Assembly: GCA_963736975.1 (NCBI GenBank)
Contig: CAVTQY010000001.1
Location: 3,224,001 to 3,288,000, forward strand
Direction of reading: 5' to 3'
DNA from: CAVTQY01 sp963736975
Lineage (GTDB): Bacteria > Pseudomonadota > Alphaproteobacteria > Acetobacterales > Acetobacteraceae
Length of the DNA: 64,000 nucleotides
A program made the translations under genes and the position numbers. Every line of letters begins with the position of its first letter. The first letter of the stretch is position 1. Positions 34,047 through 42,537 of the stretch are shown here, piece after piece. Below the pieces are notes generated by a model. The model saw only the letters and a list, made by a program, of their open reading frames with translations. It made no database searches and had not been told where the DNA came from.

Positions 34047-34818
34047 TTGGCCGTGCAGCGGGTTCTTTACGCGCTGATCGCGGCTGTGCTGGCCTGCGGC
34101 ATCAGGGTGCCCTCCGCGCGGGCGCAGCAGAACACCACAGATGGATTGCAATTCTACATCACGCCCTATTTATGGATCGCCGGCGTAGGCGGAACATTGG
34201 AGGCGCCGCTCTCCCGCATACCATCCCTAAATGCTTCCGCGAACTTCGGAGACATTCTCTCACATCTTGATGCCATTCCGATCATGGGCGCTGCAGAAGT
34301 CAGGTATGGCCGGTTCGGGCTTCTGACCGACGTCATAGCAATTTCCGTGAAAAGCCGGTGTTTCGACCAACGGCGTCCTGCTTTCCGGGGGAAACATAAG
34401 GCTGACGCAGTTCATCGGGACGATAGCGCCGGCATACCGGGTCTTTGAGAGGAGCAACCAGTCGCTCGATCTTGGCGCCGGCGTGAGGGCCTTCGGGATG
34501 TGGACGAAATTCACCCTCTACTCCGGACGACTGCCCGGATTTGCAATATCGCCGAGCGCCAGTTGGGCCGCCGGACTGGCCGTAGCGCGATACCATTATC
34601 AAATCGATCCCAAATGGGGACTGACTGCCTACGGCGATATCGGAGCCGGGCCTTCTTCCGACTTGACATAGCAACTGCTCGGCACGGTCGATTACCAACT
34701 GACCAGATCAACGGTCCTGCGCCTTGGCTATCGACATCTGCAATTCCAATTTGGCGATGTTTTGAAGCAGAATATGAGAATGAGCGGACCTATCCTTGCA
34801 GCCACAATTCGGTTCTGA
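34047..34818 (+). pseudogene. Broken outer-membrane beta-barrel protein gene
   Basis: The signal peptide (VLYALIAAVLACGIRVPSARA) and first strands (LQFYITPYLWIAGVGGTLEA, VRYGRFGLLTDVIAISVK) read in frame 3. Removing one A from the AAAA run at 34350-34353 continues the protein in frame 1 (GVSTNGVLLSGGNIRLTQFI, FGMWTKFTLYSG). A TAG at 34669-34671, in the place of a likely TGG, interrupts it. The end (VLRLGYRHLQFQFGDVL ... AATIRF) finishes with Phe as outer-membrane barrels do. So there is one frameshift plus one nonsense change. It starts two bases after the sulfatase stop, so it was co-transcribed, perhaps as the uptake pore. Confidence 0.85.
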
Positions 34819-34864
34819 TCGGTTCTCTGCACTGCCGTGCTCTGATCCAGGACACTGAGCGAGG

Positions 34865-36673
34865 TCAGCGAAGCGCCCCCACCGTCAGCCAGGGGAACGC
34901 CGCCACCACGATCAGTGCCACCACCAGCGTCAGCATATACGGCCACACCCGCCCGATCGACTCGTCGCTGCTTGCGCGACCAATCAGGCATGTCTGGTAG
35001 AACCCCACCCCAAACGGCGGCGAGAACAAACCGATGCCCATCGCCAGGATCGCCACGATCCCATAGTGTACCGGATTAATGCCCACCTGCTCCGCGATCG
35101 GAAACAACAACGGGCCGAACAACACCATCGCCGGCAATCCTTCCAGGACGCTGCCCAGAACGATGAACAGCACGATCGAAACCGCCATAAAGCCGATCTT
35201 GCCGCCGGGCAAATGGCCCATGATGTCGGCCAGCGTCTGCGCAAATCCGGCCTGCGTCAGCGCCCAGGCCATGGCGGAGGCGCTGCCGATGATGAACAGA
35301 ATGGCGCCGGACAGCGAGGCCGTTTCGACCAGCAACGGAAACACCCGTCGCAACGGGAAGTGCCGATACACCAACAGCCCTACCAGCACGGAATACACCA
35401 CCCCAACGGTCGCAACCTCCGTCGCGGTGGCAACCCCGGCGATCACCGCGTAGCGGATGACGAACGGCAGGATCAACGCCGGGATCGCGACCGCAAACAG
35501 CCGCATCGTTTGCGCCGCTCCGACAGGTTCACCTGCCGGCTCATGGCGACGTGAACGGAAGTAGATCAGGACAATCAGCGCCAGCGCAGCAACTCCAGCC
35601 GGCAACAGCCCGCCGTCGAACAACGCCGCGGTGGAAACGCCTGTCACCGCGCCGACAATGATCAGCACCAGACTCGGCGGAATCGTCTCCGACATCGCCG
35701 CGGCCGAGGCAAGCTGTGCCACCAGCTCTCCGGGATGGGACCCGCGGCGCTTCATCTCAGGCAATAGCACCGGCGCGATGGCGGCCTGATCCGCCGCCTT
35801 CGACCCCGAAATGCCGGAAACCAGATACATCGCGCCGATCAGCGCATAAGAGAGCCCGCCCCGATACCTGCCGACCAGTGCCGCGACGCAATCAACCAGA
35901 GCTTTCGCGATCCCGGTCATCTCCAACAGCAGCCCCAGCGCCACGAACATCGGCACCGCCAGCAGCTCGATCGACGACATCCCCTGGTTCATCTGGCTGA
36001 TAATGACCGCAAGCGGAATGGTCGAAGTGAAATAGAAATACGAAACCGTCGAAATGCCGAAGGCAAACGCGATCGGCACGCCGCAGACAATAGCGGCGCC
36101 CACCATGCCGACGAAGAAAATCAGCAGCGTTGCATTACCGATGTCGTCGAACACCGGCTCCAGCGCCCAGAATACGAGACCAAGCCCCAGCGCAAAACCC
36201 AGCGTCAGCACAAGCTCCTTCCAGCTCGCACCGGCAAACAGCTGGCGCACCGCGAAATAGAGCAGAATGGCGAGCCCGATCAGTTCGCCGATGATTTCCC
36301 ACGACCCCGGAATCCCCAGCGTCGGCGTGGTGATCGCCGCCTGTTGCTCCATGTAGCCGATGCCTGGAAACAGCAGGACAGACGTGAAGATCGCAACAAT
36401 CAGGCCCGATACATGCTTGAGAGCATTCCGCGCCGGCGGGCTCAGACGGCCGACGACAACCGTCATCCGCATATGCTCGGACTGGCGCAATGCGATCACG
36501 GCTCCAAGCGTCACCAGCCAGAGAAACAGCATCCCCGCCAGCTCGCCCGTCCACACGAGCGGTCTGTCCAGCACGTAACGCCAGATCACACCGGCAAACA
36601 GAATGACGATCTCGCTCAGCACAAGCAGGGCGGCCACGAGCCTGCAGCCGACGTCAAGCACCCAATCCAGCAT
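34865..36673 (-). CDS. dctM: TRAP transporter fused small and large permease (DctQM)
   Basis: This protein of about 602 residues joins a four-helix DctQ part (VIWRYVLDRPLVWTGELAGMLF near residue 32) with a 12-helix DctM part. DctM sequence includes GVPIAFAFGISTVSYFYF, MSSIELLAVPMFVALGLLLE, GSKAADQAAIAPVLLPEMKRRG and FSPPFGVGFYQTCLIG. TRAP systems import organic acids with a sodium gradient. The start is uncertain: ATG at 36673 is used here, and an in-frame GTG at 36691 is also possible. It lies just downstream of the DctP gene. Fused QM permeases are a known arrangement. Confidence 0.9.
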   Translation of the reverse strand: MLDWVLDVGCRLVAALLVLSEIVILFAGVIWRYVLDRPLVWTGELAGMLFLWLVTLGAVIALRQSEHMRMTVVVGRLSPPARNALKHVSGLIVAIFTSVLLFPGIGYMEQQAAITTPTLGIPGSWEIIGELIGLAILLYFAVRQLFAGASWKELVLTLGFALGLGLVFWALEPVFDDIGNATLLIFFVGMVGAAIVCGVPIAFAFGISTVSYFYFTSTIPLAVIISQMNQGMSSIELLAVPMFVALGLLLEMTGIAKALVDCVAALVGRYRGGLSYALIGAMYLVSGISGSKAADQAAIAPVLLPEMKRRGSHPGELVAQLASAAAMSETIPPSLVLIIVGAVTGVSTAALFDGGLLPAGVAALALIVLIYFRSRRHEPAGEPVGAAQTMRLFAVAIPALILPFVIRYAVIAGVATATEVATVGVVYSVLVGLLVYRHFPLRRVFPLLVETASLSGAILFIIGSASAMAWALTQAGFAQTLADIMGHLPGGKIGFMAVSIVLFIVLGSVLEGLPAMVLFGPLLFPIAEQVGINPVHYGIVAILAMGIGLFSPPFGVGFYQTCLIGRASSDESIGRVWPYMLTLVVALIVVAAFPWLTVGALR

Positions 36674-36719
36674 ATCGAGCGAGCGCAGCACCGCCGGCTT
36701 GGCGACGCCGTCGCCCGGT

Positions 36720-37730
36720 TCAGCCGAGAGCGGCAGTGTATTTCTCAAGCGCCGACCAGAGCTTGTCGCCAAACTTGCCCTGCCATTCCTTGTAATATCC
36801 GGCCTTGACAAGCTGCGCCTTGAACGACGCCACATCCGGTGTGTTGAAGGTCAGACCCTGCGATTTCAGCTTGGATTCAAGCGAGCTGTCGAGCGCCTCA
36901 TTGGCCGTTCGCTGTGCATCCGCCGCCGTGTTGAACCCGTCGCTCACTGCCTTCTGGTGCGCCGCCGGCATGCTCTTCCAGAACGGACCGTTCATGATCA
37001 TCCAATAGCCAACCCACATGTGGTTGGTCATCGAGCAGTATTTCTGCACCTGATAGAACTTTGTCGTCTCGATGACGCCGAGGGGGTTTTCCTGCCCGTC
37101 CACCACTTTGGTCTGCAACGCGGTGTAAAGTTCCGACACGTTCATGGTCACCGGCGCGGCGCCCAGGTCCTTGAAGATCGAAAGGTTCATCGGACTGGGC
37201 GGCACCCGGATTTTGAACCCCTGCAGGTCCTGCGGCGTATCGATCGGCTTTGTGCTGGTCGTGATTTCGCGAAATCCCTCGTCCCACACCTTCTCCATGG
37301 CGTAGAGCCCGGTCTTCTCGATCTCCGGCCGCACCAGCGCCCCCACCTCACCATCCAGCGCGGCCCAGGCCGTTTTGGCAGCCTTGAACGCGAACCCGAC
37401 ATTATCGATCGCAGCCGCGGGGACCAGCGTCGCAAGTATATTGTCGCCGATGCCCATCATCTGCATGGCGCCGGCCCGCAGGTTCGACAGCATGTGCGTA
37501 TCGTCCCCGAGCTGATTGTTCGGGAAGATCTGCACAGTCACTTCGCCGTTGGTCGCGGAGTTGATCTGTTCCGCCGCCGATTTCACATGCAGTGTCGTCG
37601 GGTGGTCGGCCGGCAGATCGATCCCGAACTTGATCACGCTGCGGCTCGCCGCTCGTGCCGGCCGAGACGCCAAAGCTACCGCCCCCGCGGCAGACGCCAA
37701 GAACTGCTTGCGGGTCAACGCCGATCCCAT
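36720..37730 (-). CDS. dctP: TRAP transporter solute-binding protein DctP
   Basis: This 336-residue periplasmic receptor of the TRAP importer starts at the ATG at 37730, supported by AGGAGG about six bases upstream. The signal LTRKQFLASAAGAVALASRPARAA has an RK variant of the twin-arginine pattern, and two tatA genes lie nearby. Body motifs include GEVTVQIFPNNQLGDD, GLYAMEKVWDEGFREIT, PQDLQGFKIRVPPSPM and the Arg-containing ligand site region. Upstream sequence in the same frame is the tail of the acetamidase pseudogene, so a longer start would be a false fusion. The substrate is an unknown carboxylate. Confidence 0.9.
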   Translation of the reverse strand: MGSALTRKQFLASAAGAVALASRPARAASRSVIKFGIDLPADHPTTLHVKSAAEQINSATNGEVTVQIFPNNQLGDDTHMLSNLRAGAMQMMGIGDNILATLVPAAAIDNVGFAFKAAKTAWAALDGEVGALVRPEIEKTGLYAMEKVWDEGFREITTSTKPIDTPQDLQGFKIRVPPSPMNLSIFKDLGAAPVTMNVSELYTALQTKVVDGQENPLGVIETTKFYQVQKYCSMTNHMWVGYWMIMNGPFWKSMPAAHQKAVSDGFNTAADAQRTANEALDSSLESKLKSQGLTFNTPDVASFKAQLVKAGYYKEWQGKFGDKLWSALEKYTAALG

Positions 37731-37799
37731 GAACGCCCTCCTGTTCTTCGGCGCCATCATGTCCACCGGACCGTCGGCGCCGTCAACGCGGACCCGCTC

Positions 37800-38457
37800 T
37801 GCCACCCTTTGGAGCAGAAGAGTGAACGTGCCGGTGAGACAGGTCTCCAGCGCATTGATGCAGACCTCGCCATCACCCTGCACCGCATGGCCGTCGCCGG
37901 CGGAGAAATTCGCTCCCGGCACGAACACCGGAAGGTAGAGCCGAGCCCCTTCCACGAGTTCCTTGTTGTCAAGATTGCCGCCATGCGCCCGCGGCTCGCG
38001 GGTGGAGATCGTGCCCATTCCGGCGGCGGGGCGACGCCCATCACGCCGAAAAACGGCGCAAGCGGCAGTTCAGTCCCCTAGGGAGGCGCGCAGAGGTGAC
38101 GTTCGCGATCAATCGGGATATGGCTCAGATGCCGCTCGGAGAAATCCTCTGGAAGCGTGCCGCCCAACGGGCGGAAACCGCAGAACCCCAATCAGCGCCG
38201 AGCTCGACGCGATCGATCCGCACTTCCAGCATGTCGCCAGGCTCGGCGCCTTTCAGGGCCACCGGTCCGGGCCCCTTGGCGGCGACGATCGCCTCCAGCG
38301 CCGGCGGGACGGTGTAGCCGGAGCCCGGCGGCGGCATCACCTCGATGCCGCCGGCGGACAAGCACTCCAGCACGACGGTGTCGCCCGAGGCGATGGCGAT
38401 CAGCGGCGGATAAGAAGCGTCGAAGCTGCCCCCGCGGAGGATGCGATGTGTGGGCAC
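37800..38457 (-). pseudogene. Acetamidase/formamidase (FmdA/AmdA) pseudogene
   Basis: The GTG at 38457 follows AGGAG and starts an FmdA_AmdA-type protein (GGSFDASYPPLIAIASGDTV, KGAEPGDMLEVRIDRVELG ADWG, shown in two parts). After a one-base loss in the CCCC tract at 38186-38189 the protein continues as GFRPLGGTLPEDF. It meets a TAG at 38078-38080, where a Trp codon would give PPWGTELPLAPFFGVMG. It shifts again at 38014-38016 into EPRAHGGNLDNKELVEG and FSAGDGHAVQGDGEVCINAL. It ends near 37800, lacking about 100 C-terminal residues. Two frameshifts, one nonsense change and a deletion make it dead. Acetamidases release ammonia from short amides. Confidence 0.85.
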
Positions 38458-38523
38458 GAGCAAACTCCTGGTACAGGAGCCCCCGATCGTGGCCCACTGC
38501 ACCGCACCGTCAAGCGCTCGTGA

Positions 38524-38730
38524 TCAGCTCTGCGGCAGATGCGGCGGCAGGTTTCCCTGCTGGCGTTCGATGGAGTGTTCGGCCCGATGGTTGTCATCAG
38601 CCATGTTGTGTTTGAAGGCTTTAATGCCTTTCGCCAGCTCGCCCATCAGATTGCTGACCTTCCCGCCGCCGAACAACAGCAGGACGACCGACAAGACAAT
38701 CAACCAGTGCCAGATGCTGAATTCGCCCAT
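38524..38730 (-). CDS. tatA: Twin-arginine translocase subunit TatA/E, copy 1
   Basis: This 68-residue protein starts MGEFSIWHWLIVLSVVLLLFGGG, the single membrane helix and hinge glycine of TatA. An amphipathic helix (LMGELAKGIKAFKHNM) and a short tail follow. The ATG at 38730 follows AGGAGG. A paralogue lies 105 bases upstream on the same strand. TatA oligomers build the pore that exports folded proteins recognised by TatBC; tatB and tatC are not in this window. The longer hydrophilic tail is shortened compared with copy 2. Confidence 0.93.
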   Translation of the reverse strand: MGEFSIWHWLIVLSVVLLLFGGGKVSNLMGELAKGIKAFKHNMADDNHRAEHSIERQQGNLPPHLPQS

Positions 38731-38835
38731 GCGCTATTCCTCCTGACCGGGCACGTGGTTGTCATGCGCGGCGGGCGCAAGCGAAGTATCGATTGCGTGC
38801 GGGAGCCTACGCCGACTTAATCAGGAGACCGCAAC

Positions 38836-39087
38836 TCAGCTCTGCGAGGCGGCCGTGGTCTGCGCTGTGGACGCCTTGCCCGCAGTCGGGGGCGGGCCGG
38901 ACAGCGTGCCTGTGGGCCGTTCCGTACCGGCGGCCATCGAGGCGTCGTCATCCTCCGCCATATTCTTCTTGAAGGATTTGATGCCCTTCGCGAAGTCACC
39001 CATCAGGCCGCTAACCTTGCCGCCGCCGAACAGCAGCAGGACGACCATCAGCACCACCATCCAGTGCCAGATGCTGAAGCTACCCAT
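38836..39087 (-). CDS. tatA: Twin-arginine translocase subunit TatA/E, copy 2
   Basis: This 83-residue TatA starts MGSFSIWHWMVVLMVVLLLFGGG with amphipathic helix SGLMGDFAKGIKSFKKNMAEDD. Its longer acidic, Thr/Ala-rich tail (TGTLSGPPPTAGKASTAQTT) is unlike copy 1. The start at 39087 is chosen because GGAGGG precedes it; the longer frame to 39222 lacks TatA sequence. Most bacteria carry tatA beside tatB and tatC. A tandem tatA pair away from tatBC suggests gene duplication, perhaps with different tails for regulation or for particular cargo. Confidence 0.92.
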   Translation of the reverse strand: MGSFSIWHWMVVLMVVLLLFGGGKVSGLMGDFAKGIKSFKKNMAEDDDASMAAGTERPTGTLSGPPPTAGKASTAQTTAASQS

Positions 39088-39214
39088 AATCCCTCCAAAC
39101 CTGGGACGGCCGTTCGCTGTGCCGCGCGCAATGCTCGCGCGAGCGTCGGCGTTGTGGTGACATGGACCGCTCGGCGAGGTGATGCAAGCGCTGTTTCGCA
39201 CGATGGCCGAACGC

Positions 39215-40423
39215 TCATCCACTCAATCCGAGCAAGCTCCGCAGCACATAGTCGGTATGGGCCCCGACGGCGGGCCCGGTCCAGCCGATCACGGCTTCCG
39301 GCGGGTCTCCGTCCAGGCGGATGGCCGGGCCAGGGTGCAGGGTTTGCCCGATCAGAGGATCAAGCACAGCTTGAATCGATTTTCGCGCGAGCAAGTGAGG
39401 ATCGGTCGCGCAATCGGCGATGTCGTAGAGGCGCGAGCAGGGTACATCGGCGGCCTCCAGCTTCTCTTGAGCCTTCTTGGCCGGCAATGTGCTGGTCCAG
39501 GCGGCGATCGCGGCGTCGAGCTCCTCGCGATGGGCGCAGCGATCTGCGTTGGTCGCATAACGCGGATCGGCGGCGAATTCGGGGCGGCTGATCGTCCTGG
39601 CCAGCCGGGTAAAGATCGCGTCGGAGTTGCCGGCGATGCACAGCCATTTGCCATCGGCGCAAGGATAGGTGTTGGTCGGCGCGGCGGTCGGGATGGCCGC
39701 ACCCACCGGCTGACGGACGCGCCCGTCCAGCGCGTATTCCGGCAGCATGCCCTCCATCAGGCTCAGCACGCTGTCCACCAAGTTCACGTCCACGACGCGG
39801 CCGCACCCGGTTCCGTGGGCGCGATCGCGCTGCCACACCGCTGCCAGCAGCCCGATGGCGGCATAGAGGCCGGCAAGGTCGTCGCTAATCGAGATGCCGC
39901 AACGTGGCGGCGGCAGATCGCTGCTGCGGGGCGGATGGGCGGTCAGGTGACGCAGGCCGCCGATCGCTTCCCCGATCGCGCCGAAGGCGGGTTTATCCCG
40001 GTACGGCCCGTCCTGGCCGTAACCCGAGATGCGGGCGAGTACTAACCGGGGATTGACCGCGTGCAGCGCCTCCGGCCCGAGCCCCAAGCGCTCGAGCTGG
40101 CCGGCACGGAGATTCTCCACCAACACATCGGCGCGGGCGATGAGCCGCAGGGCCACGTCGCGGCGCTGCTTGAGGTCTAACTCGACCGAGAGCTTGTTGC
40201 GCCCGTGAATACTGAACCAGACCGAATGTCCGTTCTTCGCGGCGCCCCAGCCCCGCACCGGATCGCCGCCCGGCGGCTCGACCTTGATCACTTCGGCGCC
40301 GAGATCGGCCAGGATGCGGGTGCAGAAGGGGGCGGCGATGTAGTGGCCGATTTCCACTATTTTGAGGCCGACCAGCGGACCTTTTCGTCCGGGAGGCGCA
40401 GAAATCGCCGGCGCAGAAACCAT
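39215..40423 (-). CDS. CaiB/BaiF-type (class III) CoA-transferase
   Basis: This 402-residue formyl-CoA-transferase family protein has VGLKIVEIGHYIAAPFCTRILADLGAE at the N-terminus, IKVEPPGGDPVRGW, RNKLSVELDLKQ, ADVLVENLRAG and NPRLVLARISGYGQDGPY. The catalytic Asp is expected in GISISDDLAGLYA near residue 190. These enzymes move CoA between carboxylic acids through a covalent intermediate. It may activate an acid brought in by the TRAP importer, but no partner dehydrogenase is adjacent. It starts with ATG at 40423. Confidence 0.93.
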   Translation of the reverse strand: MVSAPAISAPPGRKGPLVGLKIVEIGHYIAAPFCTRILADLGAEVIKVEPPGGDPVRGWGAAKNGHSVWFSIHGRNKLSVELDLKQRRDVALRLIARADVLVENLRAGQLERLGLGPEALHAVNPRLVLARISGYGQDGPYRDKPAFGAIGEAIGGLRHLTAHPPRSSDLPPPRCGISISDDLAGLYAAIGLLAAVWQRDRAHGTGCGRVVDVNLVDSVLSLMEGMLPEYALDGRVRQPVGAAIPTAAPTNTYPCADGKWLCIAGNSDAIFTRLARTISRPEFAADPRYATNADRCAHREELDAAIAAWTSTLPAKKAQEKLEAADVPCSRLYDIADCATDPHLLARKSIQAVLDPLIGQTLHPGPAIRLDGDPPEAVIGWTGPAVGAHTDYVLRSLLGLSG

Positions 40424-40513
40424 TCAGTAACCTTTCCCCGCTACAAGCGTCGTCATGGCTCCGGCCCTGCCGGCGCCTGTTTCCTCCCCGATGTCGCGTT
40501 ACGCGACCACTCT

Positions 40514-40548
40514 GGGCGGTGCGCTCCCCGTGCACCGCCCATTTTTTT
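40514..40548 (+). terminator. Rho-independent terminator without an upstream gene
   Basis: GGGCGGTGC and GCACCGCCC form a perfect 9-base-pair stem around GCTCCCCGT and are followed by A and seven T on the plus strand. There is no T run on the minus strand. No plus-strand gene lies upstream for about 800 bases, so the hairpin must end either a small RNA or an attenuated leader of the gene at 40797. Confidence 0.75.
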
Positions 40549-40550
40549 CT

Positions 40551-40709
40551 AGAGCATGATCGGTTGCGGCAGGCAAAGCGGTCATGCTCTCGGTCTTGGT
40601 TCGAGACCGTGATTCACGCTCTGCGACGTGTCCGCTCAAGCGATCACGCTTTGCTCTTTTGTTTGAGACCGTGATTTCCGACATATCCGCCTCAAGCGAT
40701 CACGCTCTC
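40551..40709. repeat. Tandem GTGAT...ATCACG repeat units
   Basis: Two units share GAGACCGTGATT near their starts and TCAAGCGATCACGCT near their ends (about 40608-40653 and 40669-40709). A third partial block (GAGCATGATCGGTTGC ... GGTCATGCTC) lies before them. GTGAT and ATCAC are inverted, so each unit can fold or could bind a dimeric protein. The pattern resembles dispersed intergenic repeats of alphaproteobacteria. Confidence 0.6.
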
Positions 40710-40796
40710 ATGCGGTTGTGCCGAATGGCGTTGTGCCGGCGCAAGCAACCGCCGGCAGCACTCGGTGTTGCAGTTCCGTCATCAGGAGCACGCGGG

Positions 40797-41369
40797 ATGG
40801 AACGGCCGCTGGAGATCGCGTTTCACAACATGCAGCCCTCGGAGTCGCTGGAGGAGCTGATTCGTGAAAAGGCGGCCCGGCTTGACGAGCGATTTCCCCG
40901 GCTGATCGGCTGCCGTGTCTCGGTCGAGGCACTGCACCGCCAGCATCGGACCGGCAATGAGTACGAGTGCCACATCGTGCTCTCGATTCCTGGCCGCGAT
41001 CTCGCGGTGAGCCGCCAGCCGCATCGGGCGAAGGAGAACTACGCCCATCCGGACATACGGGTCTCGATCCGCGAGGCTTTCGAAGCGGCGGAGCGGCAGT
41101 TGCAGGAGATCAAAGACCAACGGCCAGTGGACACCACGGCGCCGAGCGGGTCCGCCGTCACCGGCGAGGTGGCGCTGATCGAACCCGGCACCGATCACGG
41201 TTTCATCCTGACCAATACCGGCACCCAGCTTTATTTTCATCGGGACAGCGTGACCAACACTCGTTTCGAAGCGCTCGCCGTCGGTCAGACCGTGCATTAC
41301 GTCGAGGAAGAAGGCGAAGCAGGCCCGGTCGCAACCAAGGTTCGGGTGGTGGAGCCGAGACCGGCGTGA
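40797..41369 (+). CDS. HPF/RaiA ribosome-associated protein fused to a cold-shock domain
   Basis: This 190-residue two-domain protein starts at the ATG at 40797 after AGGAGCACGCGGG. Residues 1 to about 105 are a ribosome hibernation (S30AE/HPF) domain (LEIAFHNMQPSESLEELIRE, YECHIVLSIPGRDLAV). Residues about 115-185 resemble a cold-shock RNA-binding fold (GEVALIEPGTDHGFILTN, QLYFHRDSVTNTRFEAL, GQTVHYVEEEGEAGPVA). HPF proteins bind the 30S decoding site in stationary phase; the added fold may bind rRNA or mRNA. This combination is known in proteobacteria but is not the usual long HPF. A membrane-protein gene follows 17 bases downstream. Confidence 0.85.
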   Translation: MERPLEIAFHNMQPSESLEELIREKAARLDERFPRLIGCRVSVEALHRQHRTGNEYECHIVLSIPGRDLAVSRQPHRAKENYAHPDIRVSIREAFEAAERQLQEIKDQRPVDTTAPSGSAVTGEVALIEPGTDHGFILTNTGTQLYFHRDSVTNTRFEALAVGQTVHYVEEEGEAGPVATKVRVVEPRPA

Positions 41370-41386
41370 CCGCGCTTGCAAGCTGA

Positions 41387-42505
41387 ATGATGGATCAAGA
41401 CCTCGGCGAGGCGCCGCGGCCTGCGAGCGCTCCGGTGGGATCGCCGCCGGACGGTCCGCGGCGAGACCCGGCGCGCACGATCGCGCACATCCTGCGAGCT
41501 ACCGCCATTTTGGTCGGCGTCGCCGCCCTGCTCTGGGTGATGGCGGATGCCTTCCTGGTCATTTTTTTGGCAACGCTGCTCTCGACAATGCTGCGCGGGC
41601 TCGGCCGCATGCTGCACCGGGCCACCCAGCTCAACATGACCGGTGCCGTGCTGCTGGTCTTCGTATTGTTGGCGGCGGCGCTTTGCGGAGCGGCCTGGTG
41701 GATCGGTCCGAAACTCGCGGTCGAGGCGAAACAACTCTGGACCCAGATTTCGGGGCAGCTCAGCGGGCTGCAATCGACATTGCACGGGCTGGGTATCGGT
41801 CAACTGGTCGGCGGGGCGAGCGGCGGAGTGCCGCATATGGTCGAGCTGGTGGCCACCTCGACCGTGGCTTTTGTCGGTGCGGTTCTGGTGATCGCCGCGA
41901 CCTCGGTTTATTTCGCGATCGCGCCGGAGCTCTACATCGAGGGCGTCGTGCATTTGGTGCCGGTCTGGTACCAGGAGCGGGCGCGTTCGATCCTGTTGGA
42001 GATGGGCGCGGCCATGCAAGGCTGGCTGCTTGGACAGTTGATCGACATGATCGTGGTGGGCGTGCTGGTCGGCGGCGGGCTGACCCTGCTCGGCACCCCA
42101 CTCGCGCTGGTGCTCGGGGTGATCGCCGGGCTGTTCACTTTCGTGCCCTATTTCGGCACCATCGCCTCGGCAATCCCCGCGCTGCTGGTCGGGCTGACCG
42201 GCGGGCTTCGGGCCACACTGTGGATCCTCGTGCTGTTTCTGGTGGCGCATGCGGTAGAGGGGTATTTGGTGGCACCGTTCGTTCAGCGGCGCACGGTGCA
42301 CCTGCCGCCGGCCCTTACAGTGCTGGCGATGGTGGTTCTGACGGCGGTGTTCGGGATTTTCGGCGTGCTGATCGCCACGCCGTTGGTGGCAGTGCTGATC
42401 GTTGGCGTCACGCGCGTGTATGTAGAAGACATTCTCGGTGATTACGACGCCGGCGGCAGGGTGACGCTGCGCGGGCAGTGGTACTGGTTCACGCCGCCGG
42501 AGTAG
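41387..42505 (+). CDS. AI-2E family transporter (TqsA/PerM-like)
   Basis: This 372-residue membrane protein of the AI-2E/PerM family has hydrophobic segments starting with TAILVGVAALLWVMADAFLVI, and VLLVFVLLAAALCGAAWWIG further on. The family-specific C-terminal pattern is GLFTFVPYFGTIASAIPALLVG, followed by FLVAHAVEGYLVAPFVQRR. Family members export autoinducer-2 or sodium ions; many have no known substrate, and quorum sensing should not be assumed. Starts at 41387 and 41390 are both Met. It lies 17 bases after the HPF-cold-shock gene, likely co-transcribed, and converges on mutL. Confidence 0.9.
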   Translation: MMDQDLGEAPRPASAPVGSPPDGPRRDPARTIAHILRATAILVGVAALLWVMADAFLVIFLATLLSTMLRGLGRMLHRATQLNMTGAVLLVFVLLAAALCGAAWWIGPKLAVEAKQLWTQISGQLSGLQSTLHGLGIGQLVGGASGGVPHMVELVATSTVAFVGAVLVIAATSVYFAIAPELYIEGVVHLVPVWYQERARSILLEMGAAMQGWLLGQLIDMIVVGVLVGGGLTLLGTPLALVLGVIAGLFTFVPYFGTIASAIPALLVGLTGGLRATLWILVLFLVAHAVEGYLVAPFVQRRTVHLPPALTVLAMVVLTAVFGIFGVLIATPLVAVLIVGVTRVYVEDILGDYDAGGRVTLRGQWYWFTPPE

Positions 42506-42537
42506 GGCCGGGCGTGCGCTCGACAGGACGCCTACCG

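Larger units (their letters stand above)
40424..40796. other. Regulatory spacer between divergent genes
   Basis: About 370 bases without a gene lie between the CoA-transferase and the HPF-cold-shock gene, which point away from each other. It contains a strong plus-strand terminator hairpin (40514-40548) and repeated GTGAT/ATCAC blocks (40551-40709). A plus-strand leader transcript that ends at the terminator unless read-through occurs is the simplest reading. Confidence 0.5.

Noticed and set aside
37731..38018. Longer DctP start giving an N-terminal fusion
   Set aside because: The extra residues are the end of the acetamidase pseudogene, and AGGAGG precedes the ATG at 37730.
40551..40709. 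Possible CRISPR-like repeat array
   Set aside because: Only two to three diverged units with no regular spacers and no cas genes nearby.
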